Shown: piece by piece, positions 18,153-26,599 of the stretch | How positions within the stretch are numbered: position 1 is the stretch's first letter | How the letters are laid out: each line of letters starts with the position of its first letter | Source of the DNA: an uncultured Adlercreutzia sp. | GTDB lineage: Bacteria; Actinomycetota; Coriobacteriia; Coriobacteriales; Eggerthellaceae | Reading direction: 5' to 3' | Length of the DNA: 64,000 nucleotides | Assembly: GCA_910585575.1 (NCBI GenBank) | Contig: CAJUFS010000003.1 | Span: 3,186 to 67,185, forward strand | Notes under the pieces: model-generated | The model's database searches: none | Told to the model about the DNA's origin: nothing | Seen by the model: only the letters and a program-made list of their open reading frames with translations | Position numbers and translations under genes: made by a program

Positions 18153-18950
18153 ATGCAGAAGCTCTTGCATAAATCTATCGCGGTGTTTACCGCGTGCGCC
18201 TTGGCGGTGGGCATGGTGACGCTGCCCATCGGCGCGGATGAGGCCCAGGCGGCTACGAAAACCACTAAGACAACCACTACCAAGAAGACCACCAAGACGA
18301 CTGCCGCTAAGAAGACGAGCAAGGCGGTCATGGCCAAGCTCAAGCTGAAGTGGACGCTCAAGAAGAACAAGAAGTTCACGATCACGGAGCCCTACGCCGG
18401 TGTGGGTGCCAAGAAGAGCAACGTGCTCATGAAGAACTATAAGGTGCGCAACGCCAAGAACAAGCCGGGCTACAAGACGGTGTCTTTCGACGTTGTGAAG
18501 ACCCTCGCATGGACGCCCACGAAAAAGCAGGTCCATAAGATGATGGATACCAACTATTATGTGGACACAAAAAGTGTTGGCGGTGGCGTGTATATTGCGG
18601 TAGTTGACCGTACGACGGGGCGAAGCTTGGCGGTGAGCAACAACAAGCAAAAGGTCGAGGTGCGGAGCACAACCTGGAAAACCAGCAGCCCGACAAAGTG
18701 GATCACCGACGAGGATAAATGCCACTCTCTTGCTCTGGACAGAAAGATGAAGATCCACGTCGCCATTACCTACCCCGCTAGCTACAAGGGGCTCTGCATC
18801 GGCATTGGCGGCTATAACAAGAAGGCCGAGACTAAGGCTGACAAGCAGTTCTGGCAGGGCAAGGTTGCGTTCTCGAAGACGTCGTTCTACAAGAACGCGA
18901 AGACCAAGAGCGGCAAGAAGCTCAATTCCTATTGGATGCGCGTGAAGTAG
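18153..18950 (+). CDS. secreted lysine/threonine-rich protein of unknown function
   Basis: 265 residues from ATG 18153, preceded by AAAGGGACGGG. A signal peptide (KLLHKSIAVFTACALAVGMV) with probable cleavage after AQA near residue 33 is followed by a Thr/Lys repeat stretch (TKTTKTTTTKKTTKTTAAKK) and then a basic domain of about 200 residues without a recognised family. It has a very high pI. The Thr/Lys tract looks like a wall-spanning or polysaccharide-binding spacer. A hairpin terminator follows. Style and composition resemble the secreted proteins at 29.7-32.4 kb. Confidence 0.75.
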   Translation: MQKLLHKSIAVFTACALAVGMVTLPIGADEAQAATKTTKTTTTKKTTKTTAAKKTSKAVMAKLKLKWTLKKNKKFTITEPYAGVGAKKSNVLMKNYKVRNAKNKPGYKTVSFDVVKTLAWTPTKKQVHKMMDTNYYVDTKSVGGGVYIAVVDRTTGRSLAVSNNKQKVEVRSTTWKTSSPTKWITDEDKCHSLALDRKMKIHVAITYPASYKGLCIGIGGYNKKAETKADKQFWQGKVAFSKTSFYKNAKTKSGKKLNSYWMRVK

Positions 18951-18970
18951 CCACTAGCTTTAAGCAAGAT

Positions 18971-18999
18971 GCGGGGCGCCAGCGAAAGCGGCGCCCCGC
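18971..18999 (+). terminator. Hairpin terminator after the secreted protein gene
   Basis: Perfect 10-bp stem GCGGGGCGCC / GGCGCCCCGC with a 9-nt loop, then TTTAGTTGTT. The T-run is weak, but the position just past the stop fits. Confidence 0.7.
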
Positions 19000-19030
19000 T
19001 TTAGTTGTTGCTGATCAGGAAAGGATTCCC

Positions 19031-19489
19031 ATGCATCGCATTCTGTTTGTCTGCCACGGCAATATCTGTCGCTCCACCATGGCTGAATTCGTGCTGAAGG
19101 ATATGGTGCAGAGACGGGGCGAGGCCGATCAGTTCGTCATTGCCTCGGCGGCCACGAGCACCGAGGAGATTGGCAACCCCGTGCATCCGGGCACTCAGCG
19201 CGCGTTGCGCGAGCGCGGTATCGGCGGTTTTGAGAAAAAGCGCGCCCGTCAGCTGCGCCGCGATGATTACGATCAGTACGACCTGCTTATTGGCATGGAC
19301 GAGGCCAATATTCGCAACATGACCCGCATGCTTGGCGGCGACCCCGAGGGCAAGGTGCACCTGCTTCTGGAGTTCGCCGGGGAAACGAGCGCCATCGCCG
19401 ACCCTTGGTACACTGGTGACTTCGAAGCCACTTACCGCGATGTGGCAGCGGGTTGCGAAGGCTTGCTGCGGGAGTTGGAAGAGCGGTAG
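19031..19489 (+). CDS. low-molecular-weight protein-tyrosine phosphatase
   Basis: 152 residues from ATG 19031. The P-loop VCHGNICRSTMAE near the N-terminus holds the CX5R(S/T) catalytic motif with Cys8, and the acid loop DPWYTGDFEATY holds the general-acid Asp. The fold and length are those of the LMW-PTP/arsenate reductase family. No dedicated tyrosine kinase gene is adjacent. Polysaccharide-related genes (CapA, acyltransferase) lie elsewhere in the window, but no functional link is visible. Confidence 0.9.
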   Translation: MHRILFVCHGNICRSTMAEFVLKDMVQRRGEADQFVIASAATSTEEIGNPVHPGTQRALRERGIGGFEKKRARQLRRDDYDQYDLLIGMDEANIRNMTRMLGGDPEGKVHLLLEFAGETSAIADPWYTGDFEATYRDVAAGCEGLLRELEER

Positions 19490-19586
19490 TACCGAAATTC
19501 GGGTCGGAGTGGCAAAAAAGTCGAGTTCTGACCAGAAGCAAAGCCTTCTCACCGTACTTTATGGCCTCTGGATGACGGATGAGGGC

Positions 19587-19940
19587 CTATTTCCCCATCA
19601 GATGTCGGATGGCGGCCATGGGATGGTGGAGAATCATGCGGGGTCCTGCGTAGCGCATGACCTTGCGAATCTCCTCTTGCTGACGGCGACTGTAGCAGTG
19701 GTTGCCGCACTGCTCACAACTGGTTTTTCTTGCCATAGAACAGCAGCGTTCGGTGCGCTTGACGCAGTATTCGTCGAGTGCCAGGCATTCCGGGCACACC
19801 GGCTCGCCGCAGAAAGCCCGATCGGTGCGGTCGGCGTCGCGGTGGTGGTCGGAGCAATAGAGTGCCACCATCTGCGAGATGGTGCGCTTCTCTCGTTCGC
19901 GGCGCTTGGCCACGGCGGGGGTGTCTTCGGGTCGTGTCAT
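19587..19940 (-). CDS. YgbA-type (nitrous oxide-stimulated promoter) family protein
   Basis: 117 residues from ATG 19940, chosen because it overlaps the methyltransferase stop as ATGA; an in-frame ATG lies 9 bp upstream. It begins basic (KRREREKRTISQMVALYCSDH) and carries seven or more Cys in pairs (CPECLALDEYC, CCSMARKTSCEQCGNHCYS), ending with VMRYAGPRMILHHPMAAIRH. This pattern matches the PF11756 YgbA_NO family, linked in E. coli to nitrosative stress; the Cys set suggests a metal or FeS site. It is the third gene of an operon with Elp3 and a methyltransferase. Confidence 0.8.
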   Translation of the reverse strand: MTRPEDTPAVAKRREREKRTISQMVALYCSDHHRDADRTDRAFCGEPVCPECLALDEYCVKRTERCCSMARKTSCEQCGNHCYSRRQQEEIRKVMRYAGPRMILHHPMAAIRHLMGK

Positions 19941-20905
19941 AGGGCGCATTCTATTCTCAGGACGACATAGCGGTTGAGCGTGCCACTTTTACCATCGGCG
20001 CTGAAGCGGGCTACTTCTTGCAGGGGTGCTGCAAGCTGGGCTTCTGCGACAAGTTGATCGATTTCTGCTTCGTCGCAGTGATGGCAGAAGCGGTAGACGC
20101 CCGTGGCGCGCTGCCAAGGGAGTAGGGCGTCGCGCGGGCCGAAGGAGGGAAGCTGGTAGGCGGCGCGTCCCTCGGCGGTGGTGCGCTCGGCTTTGGCGGC
20201 CAGGCGCGGGTCGTCGAGGAACTGCCAGAATGAGATGACGGCAAACCCACCAGGGCGGAGGGATCGTCCGAGGCAGGCAAGCATCTGCGCCCGTAGGTCG
20301 AATCGGGGAAGATGGTGCATGACCCCGAAGGCTACGGCGAGATCGCAGGCGCCATCGGGGAGCGCTTCGTGAAGCCCGCTTTCCAGCAGAGCGTCTACTA
20401 GGTCGATCTCGCAAAAGTCCAGGGAGGAAGCACCTGCGGCGGAGGCCGCCAACGTGGGTGGAAGGGTCGACGCCGATGATGAAAGGAGCGTGGGCGCTGC
20501 CGACGACGTGGGCGTTGCGGACGAGGCGGGGGCTACCGACGATGCGGGCGTCTGGTGCGTAAGCGGCGCGACGTCGAGCTGCGCGGGCAATGGGATCGCG
20601 GGGAAATCGATCGCTGCCTGTTTCGCAAGGGGCGCGCAGTTGTCGACGGCATGCACGCTGAGCTGCGCGGGCACGTGCTCGGCCAAGAACCGTTCGAAGC
20701 GCAGGTTGCCGCAGCCCAGATCGAGCACGGAGAGGGGGCGGCTGCTGAAGCCGGGGTCGACTTCAGCGATGGCGGAAAGCGCTTGCTCCCACCCCTGCCA
20801 GGGCGCTTGGCGCGTGGCCGAGAACGAAGTGGCTTCACGGGCATAGAAGTCGCTGGTGAGGGCGTTCAGGGAGCGCACGGCGGCGTCGTCGAAGCTGCTG
20901 CTCAT
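19937..20905 (-). CDS. Trm9/ALKBH8-like SAM-dependent methyltransferase (candidate tRNA wobble-uridine enzyme)
   Basis: 322 residues. The class I SAM fold is shown by motif I LSVLDLGCGNLRFERF (59-72), post-I VHAVDN, VAFGVMHHLPRFD (191-203) and LRPGGFAVISFW (216-227). A later segment, DALLPWQ (259-265) then VYRFCHHCDEAEID (270-283), resembles the Trm9/ALKBH8 pattern of a VPW-type motif followed by RYYHxFxxGEL. Residues of about 112-160 are an Ala/Ser/Thr/Pro low-complexity insert between beta strands. The start overlaps the elp3 stop as ATGA, and its own stop overlaps the YgbA-like gene. The role in tRNA modification is inferred from this coupling and the motifs. Confidence 0.75.
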   Translation of the reverse strand: MSSSFDDAAVRSLNALTSDFYAREATSFSATRQAPWQGWEQALSAIAEVDPGFSSRPLSVLDLGCGNLRFERFLAEHVPAQLSVHAVDNCAPLAKQAAIDFPAIPLPAQLDVAPLTHQTPASSVAPASSATPTSSAAPTLLSSSASTLPPTLAASAAGASSLDFCEIDLVDALLESGLHEALPDGACDLAVAFGVMHHLPRFDLRAQMLACLGRSLRPGGFAVISFWQFLDDPRLAAKAERTTAEGRAAYQLPSFGPRDALLPWQRATGVYRFCHHCDEAEIDQLVAEAQLAAPLQEVARFSADGKSGTLNRYVVLRIECAL

Positions 20906-22836
20906 GCCAGGCTTCTTTGCTGGTAAAGCCCGGCATCGGCAAACCCGAGGCGGCGATAGTAGTCGCGCGTGCCCACGGCGCTGATGACGTTGATGGCGGT
21001 GTAGCCAGCTGCCTTGGCTTGGGCGCAGGCTTCTTCCACCAGCTGGCGCCCAAGGCCCAGGTGCTGAGTTCCCTCGCCGGTTTGGTGCAGTGCGGCCACC
21101 TTGCCGTACACGTGAACCTCGCGAATCATGGCCTCGCCTGATTGCGCGGGCAGCGGGTCGGTCGCGGCCTTTGTGGCGCCGTTCTCGCCGGCGGATGCGG
21201 GGGCCGCGGGAATGCTTGCCGTGGGCAGCGACAGGCGCAGGAAGCCGGCGATGCGCCCCTCGGGCGTGACCCATTGCAGGAAGCGCTCCTCGCTGACAGT
21301 GGTGTCGTAACGCACTTCCTCCATGGTCAGTTGGGTCGTATCGGCGCCTTCAACGGCGATTTCGCGATGGCGAATTTCCTGCACCGGGGCGTTTTCAGCT
21401 TCCAGATGGCCTTCGACAATTTGGCGCAGGTTCGTCTTCTTGTTGCCTACCAAGATGTCGGTGGCCGAAATGTCGCGGATCATGCGGGAGATGCGGGTGT
21501 AGGGCGGCGTGGCTTGTACGTCGGCTGCCAGCACCTGCACCAGCTCTTCCTCGGTGTAGGGACGCCAGGTGCCCGCTTCGAAGGCCTCGGTCAGGGCTGC
21601 GCTGGCCACGAGGGCGCAGGGGTAGAGTTTCACCTCGTCGGGCAGGAAAGCCGGGTCGGTCACGAGGCGATGGTAGTCGGCGATGTCCTCTTCGGGCGTG
21701 GCTCCCAGCAAATTCGCCATGAAATGCACGTGGCTTTTGAAGCCAAAGAGGCGCAGTAGGGCCAGGGCCTCGGCGATGCGCTCGTCGGTGATGGCTCGCC
21801 CGTTGGCTGCCAGCCGCTCGTTGCTCAGACTCTGGATGCCCAGCTGCACCTTGGTGCAGCCCAGGGCGCGCAGCCCCAAGCAGCTCTCGGCGGTGATGAG
21901 GTCGGGGCGCGTCTCTACCACCAGGCCCACCACGCGTTTGGCGGCGGTTTCGTTGGCATGGTGCAGCTGTTCGATATCGGCGGGAGAGATGGGCACGGGA
22001 GCGCCCTCGAGGTCGAGAGTGTTGCGCGGGTTGGGCGCCGCGTCGGCGGCTATACCGTGGGGGTTGCTGCGCCGCCCCTCGATGGCCTCGGTCACGGCCC
22101 GATGGGCCGCATCCTCGTACAAAAGCGGCCAGGCCTGGTTGTACGTGAGTTCGCCGGCGTCGATGCGGGCCTGCACTAACGCGGTGGCGGCGGCCAGCTT
22201 GTCGCGTTCGCGGGGCAGCCCCAGGCTCTCGTAGAAGGCACGGCGCGCGGCGGCCTCCTTGGTGCGCTCTTCGTCGCTGAGGTTAAGGGCGCGGAACAGT
22301 TCGCCGATGAACCAGCGCTGGTAGGCTGCGGGGTAATCGCTCCAGGTGCCGCCCAGCACGATGAGCTCCACTTTGTCGGTGACGTGACCCATGTCGGTGA
22401 GGGCACGCAGACGGGCTGCCACCTGCAGAAACGGATCGAACCAGCAGCGCTCGGCCCGTTGACAGGCCGGCTCGTCGGCCAGATAGCTTTTGGGCATGCG
22501 AATGTCATTGGGGCAGTACACGCATTGGCTGGAGCAGCGCCACGGCTTGGTGAGTACGGTGATGGTGGCCACGCCCGAGGCGGTGCGCCGCGGCTTCGCC
22601 TGCAAAAGGCGCACCACGGCCCGGTCGGTGGCTTCGTCGACGTTCCATGCCGCCCAGTGCTCGGGCTCGTTCGCCCGCACCGCCAGGTAGTAGGGGAGCA
22701 GCCGACGCTTTGCCACGTGGCGGGTGCCGTCATGGGCTGCGCGGTTGTGACGGCGCACCAGCTTGTCGAGCCAGACGGCATCCACGGGCGTGCCCGCCCG
22801 CACCGCATCGATTATTTCTCGAAGAGCATCTTCCAT
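20902..22836 (-). CDS. elp3: Elp3-type radical SAM/GNAT tRNA U34 carboxymethyl synthase
   Basis: 644 residues, longer than archaeal Elp3 (about 530). The radical SAM domain carries the cluster cysteines in TKPWRCSSQCVYCPNDIRMP, then KSYLADEPACQRAERCWFDPFLQV, VELIVLGGTWSDYP and VETRPDLI. The C-terminal GNAT domain has the acetyl-CoA loop HLGLGRQLVEEACAQAKAAG and RDYYRRLGF. A Zn-site-like RHREIAVEG region links them. Elp3 attaches carboxymethyl to uridine 34 of certain tRNAs, using acetyl-CoA and SAM. The methyltransferase downstream overlaps its stop codon. Confidence 0.92.
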   Translation of the reverse strand: MEDALREIIDAVRAGTPVDAVWLDKLVRRHNRAAHDGTRHVAKRRLLPYYLAVRANEPEHWAAWNVDEATDRAVVRLLQAKPRRTASGVATITVLTKPWRCSSQCVYCPNDIRMPKSYLADEPACQRAERCWFDPFLQVAARLRALTDMGHVTDKVELIVLGGTWSDYPAAYQRWFIGELFRALNLSDEERTKEAAARRAFYESLGLPRERDKLAAATALVQARIDAGELTYNQAWPLLYEDAAHRAVTEAIEGRRSNPHGIAADAAPNPRNTLDLEGAPVPISPADIEQLHHANETAAKRVVGLVVETRPDLITAESCLGLRALGCTKVQLGIQSLSNERLAANGRAITDERIAEALALLRLFGFKSHVHFMANLLGATPEEDIADYHRLVTDPAFLPDEVKLYPCALVASAALTEAFEAGTWRPYTEEELVQVLAADVQATPPYTRISRMIRDISATDILVGNKKTNLRQIVEGHLEAENAPVQEIRHREIAVEGADTTQLTMEEVRYDTTVSEERFLQWVTPEGRIAGFLRLSLPTASIPAAPASAGENGATKAATDPLPAQSGEAMIREVHVYGKVAALHQTGEGTQHLGLGRQLVEEACAQAKAAGYTAINVISAVGTRDYYRRLGFADAGLYQQRSLA

Positions 22837-23003
22837 AGGCCCATTATAAGCGCGGCGCGTTCCCTGAGCGTTTAACTCTACTCGCCAAAACGACCGATTG
22901 GATGAGGCTTGCCCGTCTGCATCAAAAGTCGAAGATTTGGCGGTTGCCGCGAAAATTCTTGCTGCCGCGGTTCGTTTGCCGGCGTCAGCGCGGCTTCGCT
23001 TCC

Positions 23004-23603
23004 TTACAGGGCGGCTTCGATGGCCTCGAAGAGCTCGTCGTAGGTTTCGTAGGCCGGTACGTCGGGGTACTCGGCTTTGATGGCGTCGGTGGAGCGGAAC
23101 AGGAAGCCGGCCTTCGAGTTCAGGATCATGCCCAGGTCGTTGTGGGAGTCGCCCGCGGCGATGGTCTCCATGCCGCAGCTGTGCAGGGCGTTCACCGTGG
23201 TGAGCTTCGTCTGCGGGCAGCGCATGCGGTAGTCGGAGATGGTGCCGTCGGCGTCCACCACCAGCTCGTTGCAGAACAGCGTGGGCCAGCCGAGCTTCTC
23301 CATCAGCGGCTTGGCGAACTGCTCGAAGGTGTCGGAGATGATGATGACCTGGGTGGTGGCGCGCAGCTTGTCAAGGAAGGCGCGGGCGCCCTCCATGGGG
23401 TCGATGGTGGCGATGACCTTCTGCACGTCGGGAAGTCCCAGGCCGTGCTCGCGCAGGATGTCCAGACGGTAGGCCATGAGCTTGTCGTAATCGGGCTCGT
23501 CGCGGGTGGTGCGCTTCAGCTCGGGAATGCCGGCGGCTTCAGCGAAGGCAATCCAAATTTCGGGAACCAGCACGCCTTCGAGGTCCAGGCAAACAACATT
23601 CAT
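23004..23603 (-). CDS. thrH: ThrH-type HAD phosphatase (phosphoserine phosphatase/homoserine kinase-like)
   Basis: 199 residues from ATG 23603, preceded by AAAGGAGCAGATCCC. The first HAD motif is atypical: CLDLEGVLVPEIW, with Asp-Leu-Glu rather than DxDxT, as in ThrH, which dephosphorylates phosphoserine and can transfer phosphate to homoserine. Motif II is IIISDTFEQFAKPL, and motif III/IV is AAGDSHNDLGMI. The length matches ThrH (about 205). A single-gene unit with serine/threonine biosynthesis as the likely role. Confidence 0.88.
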   Translation of the reverse strand: MNVVCLDLEGVLVPEIWIAFAEAAGIPELKRTTRDEPDYDKLMAYRLDILREHGLGLPDVQKVIATIDPMEGARAFLDKLRATTQVIIISDTFEQFAKPLMEKLGWPTLFCNELVVDADGTISDYRMRCPQTKLTTVNALHSCGMETIAAGDSHNDLGMILNSKAGFLFRSTDAIKAEYPDVPAYETYDELFEAIEAAL

Positions 23604-23846
23604 GGGATCTGCTCCTTTGTGCGACGAGGGCGCGAGGCCGAGGAAGGCTGGCGGACGGCCCGAGGGGGATTTTTCCTGCCCAGCGTATCCCAACTTTCCC
23701 AACGAGTGGGCAACGAAGGGGGAGGGTGGCGCCCCCGGCACCGCAAGTGGATTACCATGATCGAAAACATCAGTAATATGGCTTCGGCAACGGTGATGCG
23801 CACCAGAAACGCCGCCGTCTTCTGCGGAAAAGAGAAAGGGGCTGCC

Positions 23847-24020
23847 ATGGTTGATCTTTTGACGGCTGTCGTGTTTCTCTGCTGGGTGGTGGCCGGCGTG
23901 TGCGGGTTCGCCGCGCTGGTGTGCGTCTATTTGAAAAAGCCCCTGCGCCCGGTGCTGGTGGTGTTCAGCATCAGTGTTCTGATTTCCTTTGTGGCGATGC
24001 TCTTTCTGCCGCGTCTTTAG
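23847..24020 (+). CDS. 57-residue two-helix membrane protein
   Basis: Begins MVDLLTAVVFLCWVVAGVCG and ends FVAMLFLPRL. Two hydrophobic segments (about residues 5-28 and 36-55) flank a short basic loop (YLKKPLRP). A good ribosome-binding site (AGAAAGGGG, 6 bp before ATG) supports it as a gene. No family recognised. It lies 54 bp upstream of the TIM-barrel-like gene on the same strand and could be co-transcribed. Confidence 0.6.
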   Translation: MVDLLTAVVFLCWVVAGVCGFAALVCVYLKKPLRPVLVVFSISVLISFVAMLFLPRL

Positions 24021-24074
24021 CGCTGCCACCCTTATACTAGGCGGATCCAAAAAAGAAGGGAGGCCCGAGGCCCT

Positions 24075-24743
24075 ATGATCGAGCGCGCCGATGGCATTTT
24101 GAGTGACATTAACGCTCCGGCCGAGCTGCCGGTGCCCGCCGTTATCCAGCAGGCGCCGGGCATTATGCTGCAGGGGCGGTTGGTGAAGTCGCTCGTGTTC
24201 TCGACGGACCTGGCCATTATCTGCCACTGCGACGCCGATGCCGTACTGGCGGTGTATCCCTTCATGTGCCAGCCGGCCATCACCCAGGCGTTGGTGGCGG
24301 CTTCTCAGCGCCCGGTCATCAACGGCGTGGGCGGTTCAATCACTCAGGGTGAGCGCTGCGTTACCTTGGCCCTGCATTCCGAGATGCAGGGCGTGGCCGG
24401 CGTGGTGGTGAACGCGGGTATTCCCGTGGATACCGTGCACGATTTGGCCGCCCATGTGAACGTGCCCGTTATTGTGACGGTGTATCGTGACGACGAGCAG
24501 GCGCGTGCCCAAATTGAGGCCGGAGTGGACATGGTGAACGTGGCCGCGGGGCGCCAGACGGCCGCTGTCGTGGCCCAGCTGCATAAGCAATACCCGCACC
24601 TGCCCATTATTGCCACGGGCGGCCCCACGGACGCCTCTATCCTCGAGACGCTGGAGGCCGGCGCCAGCGCTATCAGCTGGACACCGCCCACGGCCCAAGC
24701 GTTGGAGCGCAAGGTCATGGAGCGCGTGCGCGGGGCGGAGTAG
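24075..24743 (+). CDS. conserved TIM-barrel-like protein, function unknown
   Basis: 222 residues. The alternation of short beta strands and helices (VINGVGGSIT, GVVVNAGIPVDTVHDLA, VPVIVTVYRDDEQARAQIEAG, VDMVNVAAG, LPIIATGGPTDASILETLEAGA) looks like a phosphate-binding beta/alpha barrel of the aldolase or ThiG/TrpC kind. The final IIATGGPTDASI resembles the phosphate-binding loop, but catalytic lysines are not obvious. Ribosome-binding site GAAGGGAGG upstream. After its stop the same frame stays open for 36 codons through a 24-bp tandem repeat. Confidence 0.65.
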   Translation: MIERADGILSDINAPAELPVPAVIQQAPGIMLQGRLVKSLVFSTDLAIICHCDADAVLAVYPFMCQPAITQALVAASQRPVINGVGGSITQGERCVTLALHSEMQGVAGVVVNAGIPVDTVHDLAAHVNVPVIVTVYRDDEQARAQIEAGVDMVNVAAGRQTAAVVAQLHKQYPHLPIIATGGPTDASILETLEAGASAISWTPPTAQALERKVMERVRGAE

Positions 24744-24755
24744 GAGCGCAGCGAC

Positions 24756-24827
24756 CTGACGAAAGGCGCCCGCGCCGCCCTGTCGAAAGACGATCGCGGC
24801 GCCCTGCTGAAGGGCGGCCGCGGCCTC
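24756..24827. repeat. Degenerate 24-bp tandem repeat, three copies
   Basis: Three 24-bp units, each beginning CTG and containing GAAAG or GAAGG followed by a CGC-GCC-rich end. In the frame of the preceding gene they would read as 8-residue units LTKGARAA, LSKDDRGA and LLKGGRGL. They fill the gap between the convergent TIM-barrel-like gene and ppx. Confidence 0.65.
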
Positions 24828-25738
24828 TACTTCAGCATGCGGTCAACTAAATAGCCCTCGCGAATGCCGTACTTGCACACGGTGAGATCGTCGGCGCCCA
24901 GGCAATCCATAAGGGTGCGCACCATAACCATGCCCGGCACCAGGGTGTGCACGCGATCGGGGCAGGCTTTCACGGCGCTGTGCGCGAACCGGGACGGCTC
25001 TTCGGCGAAGAGGGCGAACAGCGCCTGCAGGTTTTGCCGGGTGATGAGGGGAGGCTTGCCGCCGACGCCCAGGGCTTGGGCTTGCATCTTGGCGACGGCG
25101 CGCACCGAGCCTCCGATGCCGAACAGGTGGGCGGTGCGGTAGGGCGCCAGCGTCCCAAGGCCGTCGAGATGCCCTCGCAGCGATTCCTCGATGGCGGCAC
25201 ATTCGGCGGCGGTGGGCAGCACGAGTGAGACGAACTGGGCGTAGGAGGACACGCTGCCCTGGGGAAGGCTGACGCCGTCGGCGTCGCCGGTGGCGCGAAG
25301 GACGGTCAGCTCGGTGGAGCCGCCGCCGATGTCGATGAGCGTGCCGGCCTCGAGGGGCTGGCCCAGGGTGGCGCCTACGAAGCCCAGATGGGCTTCTTCG
25401 CGGGCGGACAGCAGGTTGATGGGGTGATCGATGGCCTCTTCAAGGGCGGTTACCGCCTCGGCGGAGTTGACGCAGTTGCGCAGCACGGCGGTGGCGAAGA
25501 TATCGATGCGCTCGCAGCGCAGGGTGCGGGCGGTTTTCAGCTGGGAGGCCAGAATGCTCTCGGCTCGCCGAAGGCCCTCGGGGGTGAACACGCCTTCAAC
25601 GACGTAAGCGGCCAGTCCGGCCATCTTCTTCTCGTCCACGACAGTGCGAAAACGCGGAGACGGGGCGGCTTCCTTGACGTCGTAGACAACAAGGCGCACC
25701 GAGTTGGAACCCAGGTCGATAACGCCGAAACGGGCCAT
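24827..25738 (-). CDS. exopolyphosphatase/pppGpp phosphatase family protein (Ppx/GppA)
   Basis: 303 residues, so only the two-domain ASKHA core without the C-terminal HD extension of long Ppx. The first phosphate loop is FGVIDLGSNSVRLVVYD; ATAVLRNCVNS and the second loop TLIDIGGGSTELTVL follow; GIGGSVRA is also present. The ribosome-binding site GAAAGGAGTGTTCCC supports ATG 25738. It hydrolyses polyphosphate or (p)ppGpp ends; which substrate cannot be read. Confidence 0.88.
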   Translation of the reverse strand: MARFGVIDLGSNSVRLVVYDVKEAAPSPRFRTVVDEKKMAGLAAYVVEGVFTPEGLRRAESILASQLKTARTLRCERIDIFATAVLRNCVNSAEAVTALEEAIDHPINLLSAREEAHLGFVGATLGQPLEAGTLIDIGGGSTELTVLRATGDADGVSLPQGSVSSYAQFVSLVLPTAAECAAIEESLRGHLDGLGTLAPYRTAHLFGIGGSVRAVAKMQAQALGVGGKPPLITRQNLQALFALFAEEPSRFAHSAVKACPDRVHTLVPGMVMVRTLMDCLGADDLTVCKYGIREGYLVDRMLK

Positions 25739-25819
25739 GGGAACACTCCTTTCTTGGGCCGGCTTCAGGGACGGCCCCCAGTGTGCCCCATGGCCCGGAA
25801 TCGTTCAAGGCCGGGCGGC

Positions 25820-26599
25820 TTAGTCGGCTACCACCACGCGGTAGTGGGCGTTGTCGCCGCAGCAGGTTTGCAGAATGATGGACTCGCCATAGGTGGTCAC
25901 GCGCGCCTGGATGTCTTCCCAATAGGTGCTGTCGGGAACGATGAACTCGTCGACCACGTGATAGGTGCGCTGCTGGCCGTCGCTGTCGCAGACGGTGACG
26001 GGGTCGCCGTTCTTCAGGGACATGACGCAGGTGAAGGCTCCGGGGTTATGGCCGATGAAGTAGCCCCAGGTGCCGTCGGTGGTGCTGTCGGAGCCCATCC
26101 ACAGGCCTGCGCCGGTCGAGGGCGCCGACGAGGTTTTGTAGGAGGGCACGTAGGCCATTTCGGTGCCGTTGACGTCGATGGTGTCGGCCTCCATGGCGCC
26201 CGGCGCCGTGGTTTCGACCGTGCTGGCCTCGATGGTCTTTTCGCTCTCAAGGTCCGAGACGCCGTATTTTTCCTGGACGGCGTCTTTGGCCACCTGCAGG
26301 GCCTTGGCGGTGCCGATGGTGGTGCCGACGGTGGAGGCGCCGTCGTTGGCCTCGGCCTCAATGGCGGCGAGGGCGTCGTTGCGCGACTGCTCGAGCTGGG
26401 CGGCCATGGAATCCGCCTCCTTCTCATCCTGGTAGACAATGGTGACGGCCACTTGCTTGGTGATGGAGGTGTCCTGAGCCTCGGCAGGAGCCGGTTCCTC
26501 CGTGGGCAGCGGCGTGTCCACCGCAAAGGCCAGGCCGGCGGCGAGGCAGATGGCGGCGGCGCTGGCGGCAACGGCGGCGAAGGCCTTGGGTGCTTTCAT
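25820..26599 (-). CDS. secreted sortase-like protein
   Basis: 259 residues from ATG 26599 (GGGAAAGGAAGAAG upstream). A signal peptide or N-anchor (FAAVAASAAAICLAAGLAFA) is followed by an Ala/Glu-rich region of about 110 residues. The C-terminal 90 residues hold the sortase-like His in YFIGHNPGAF and Cys in IILQTCCGDNAHYRVVVAD, with a late Arg. Two cysteines sit at the active position instead of one. A transpeptidase that anchors surface proteins or pili is possible, but no LPXTG substrate was recognised nearby. It could instead be a sortase-fold protein without transpeptidase activity. Confidence 0.65.
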   Translation of the reverse strand: MKAPKAFAAVAASAAAICLAAGLAFAVDTPLPTEEPAPAEAQDTSITKQVAVTIVYQDEKEADSMAAQLEQSRNDALAAIEAEANDGASTVGTTIGTAKALQVAKDAVQEKYGVSDLESEKTIEASTVETTAPGAMEADTIDVNGTEMAYVPSYKTSSAPSTGAGLWMGSDSTTDGTWGYFIGHNPGAFTCVMSLKNGDPVTVCDSDGQQRTYHVVDEFIVPDSTYWEDIQARVTTYGESIILQTCCGDNAHYRVVVAD

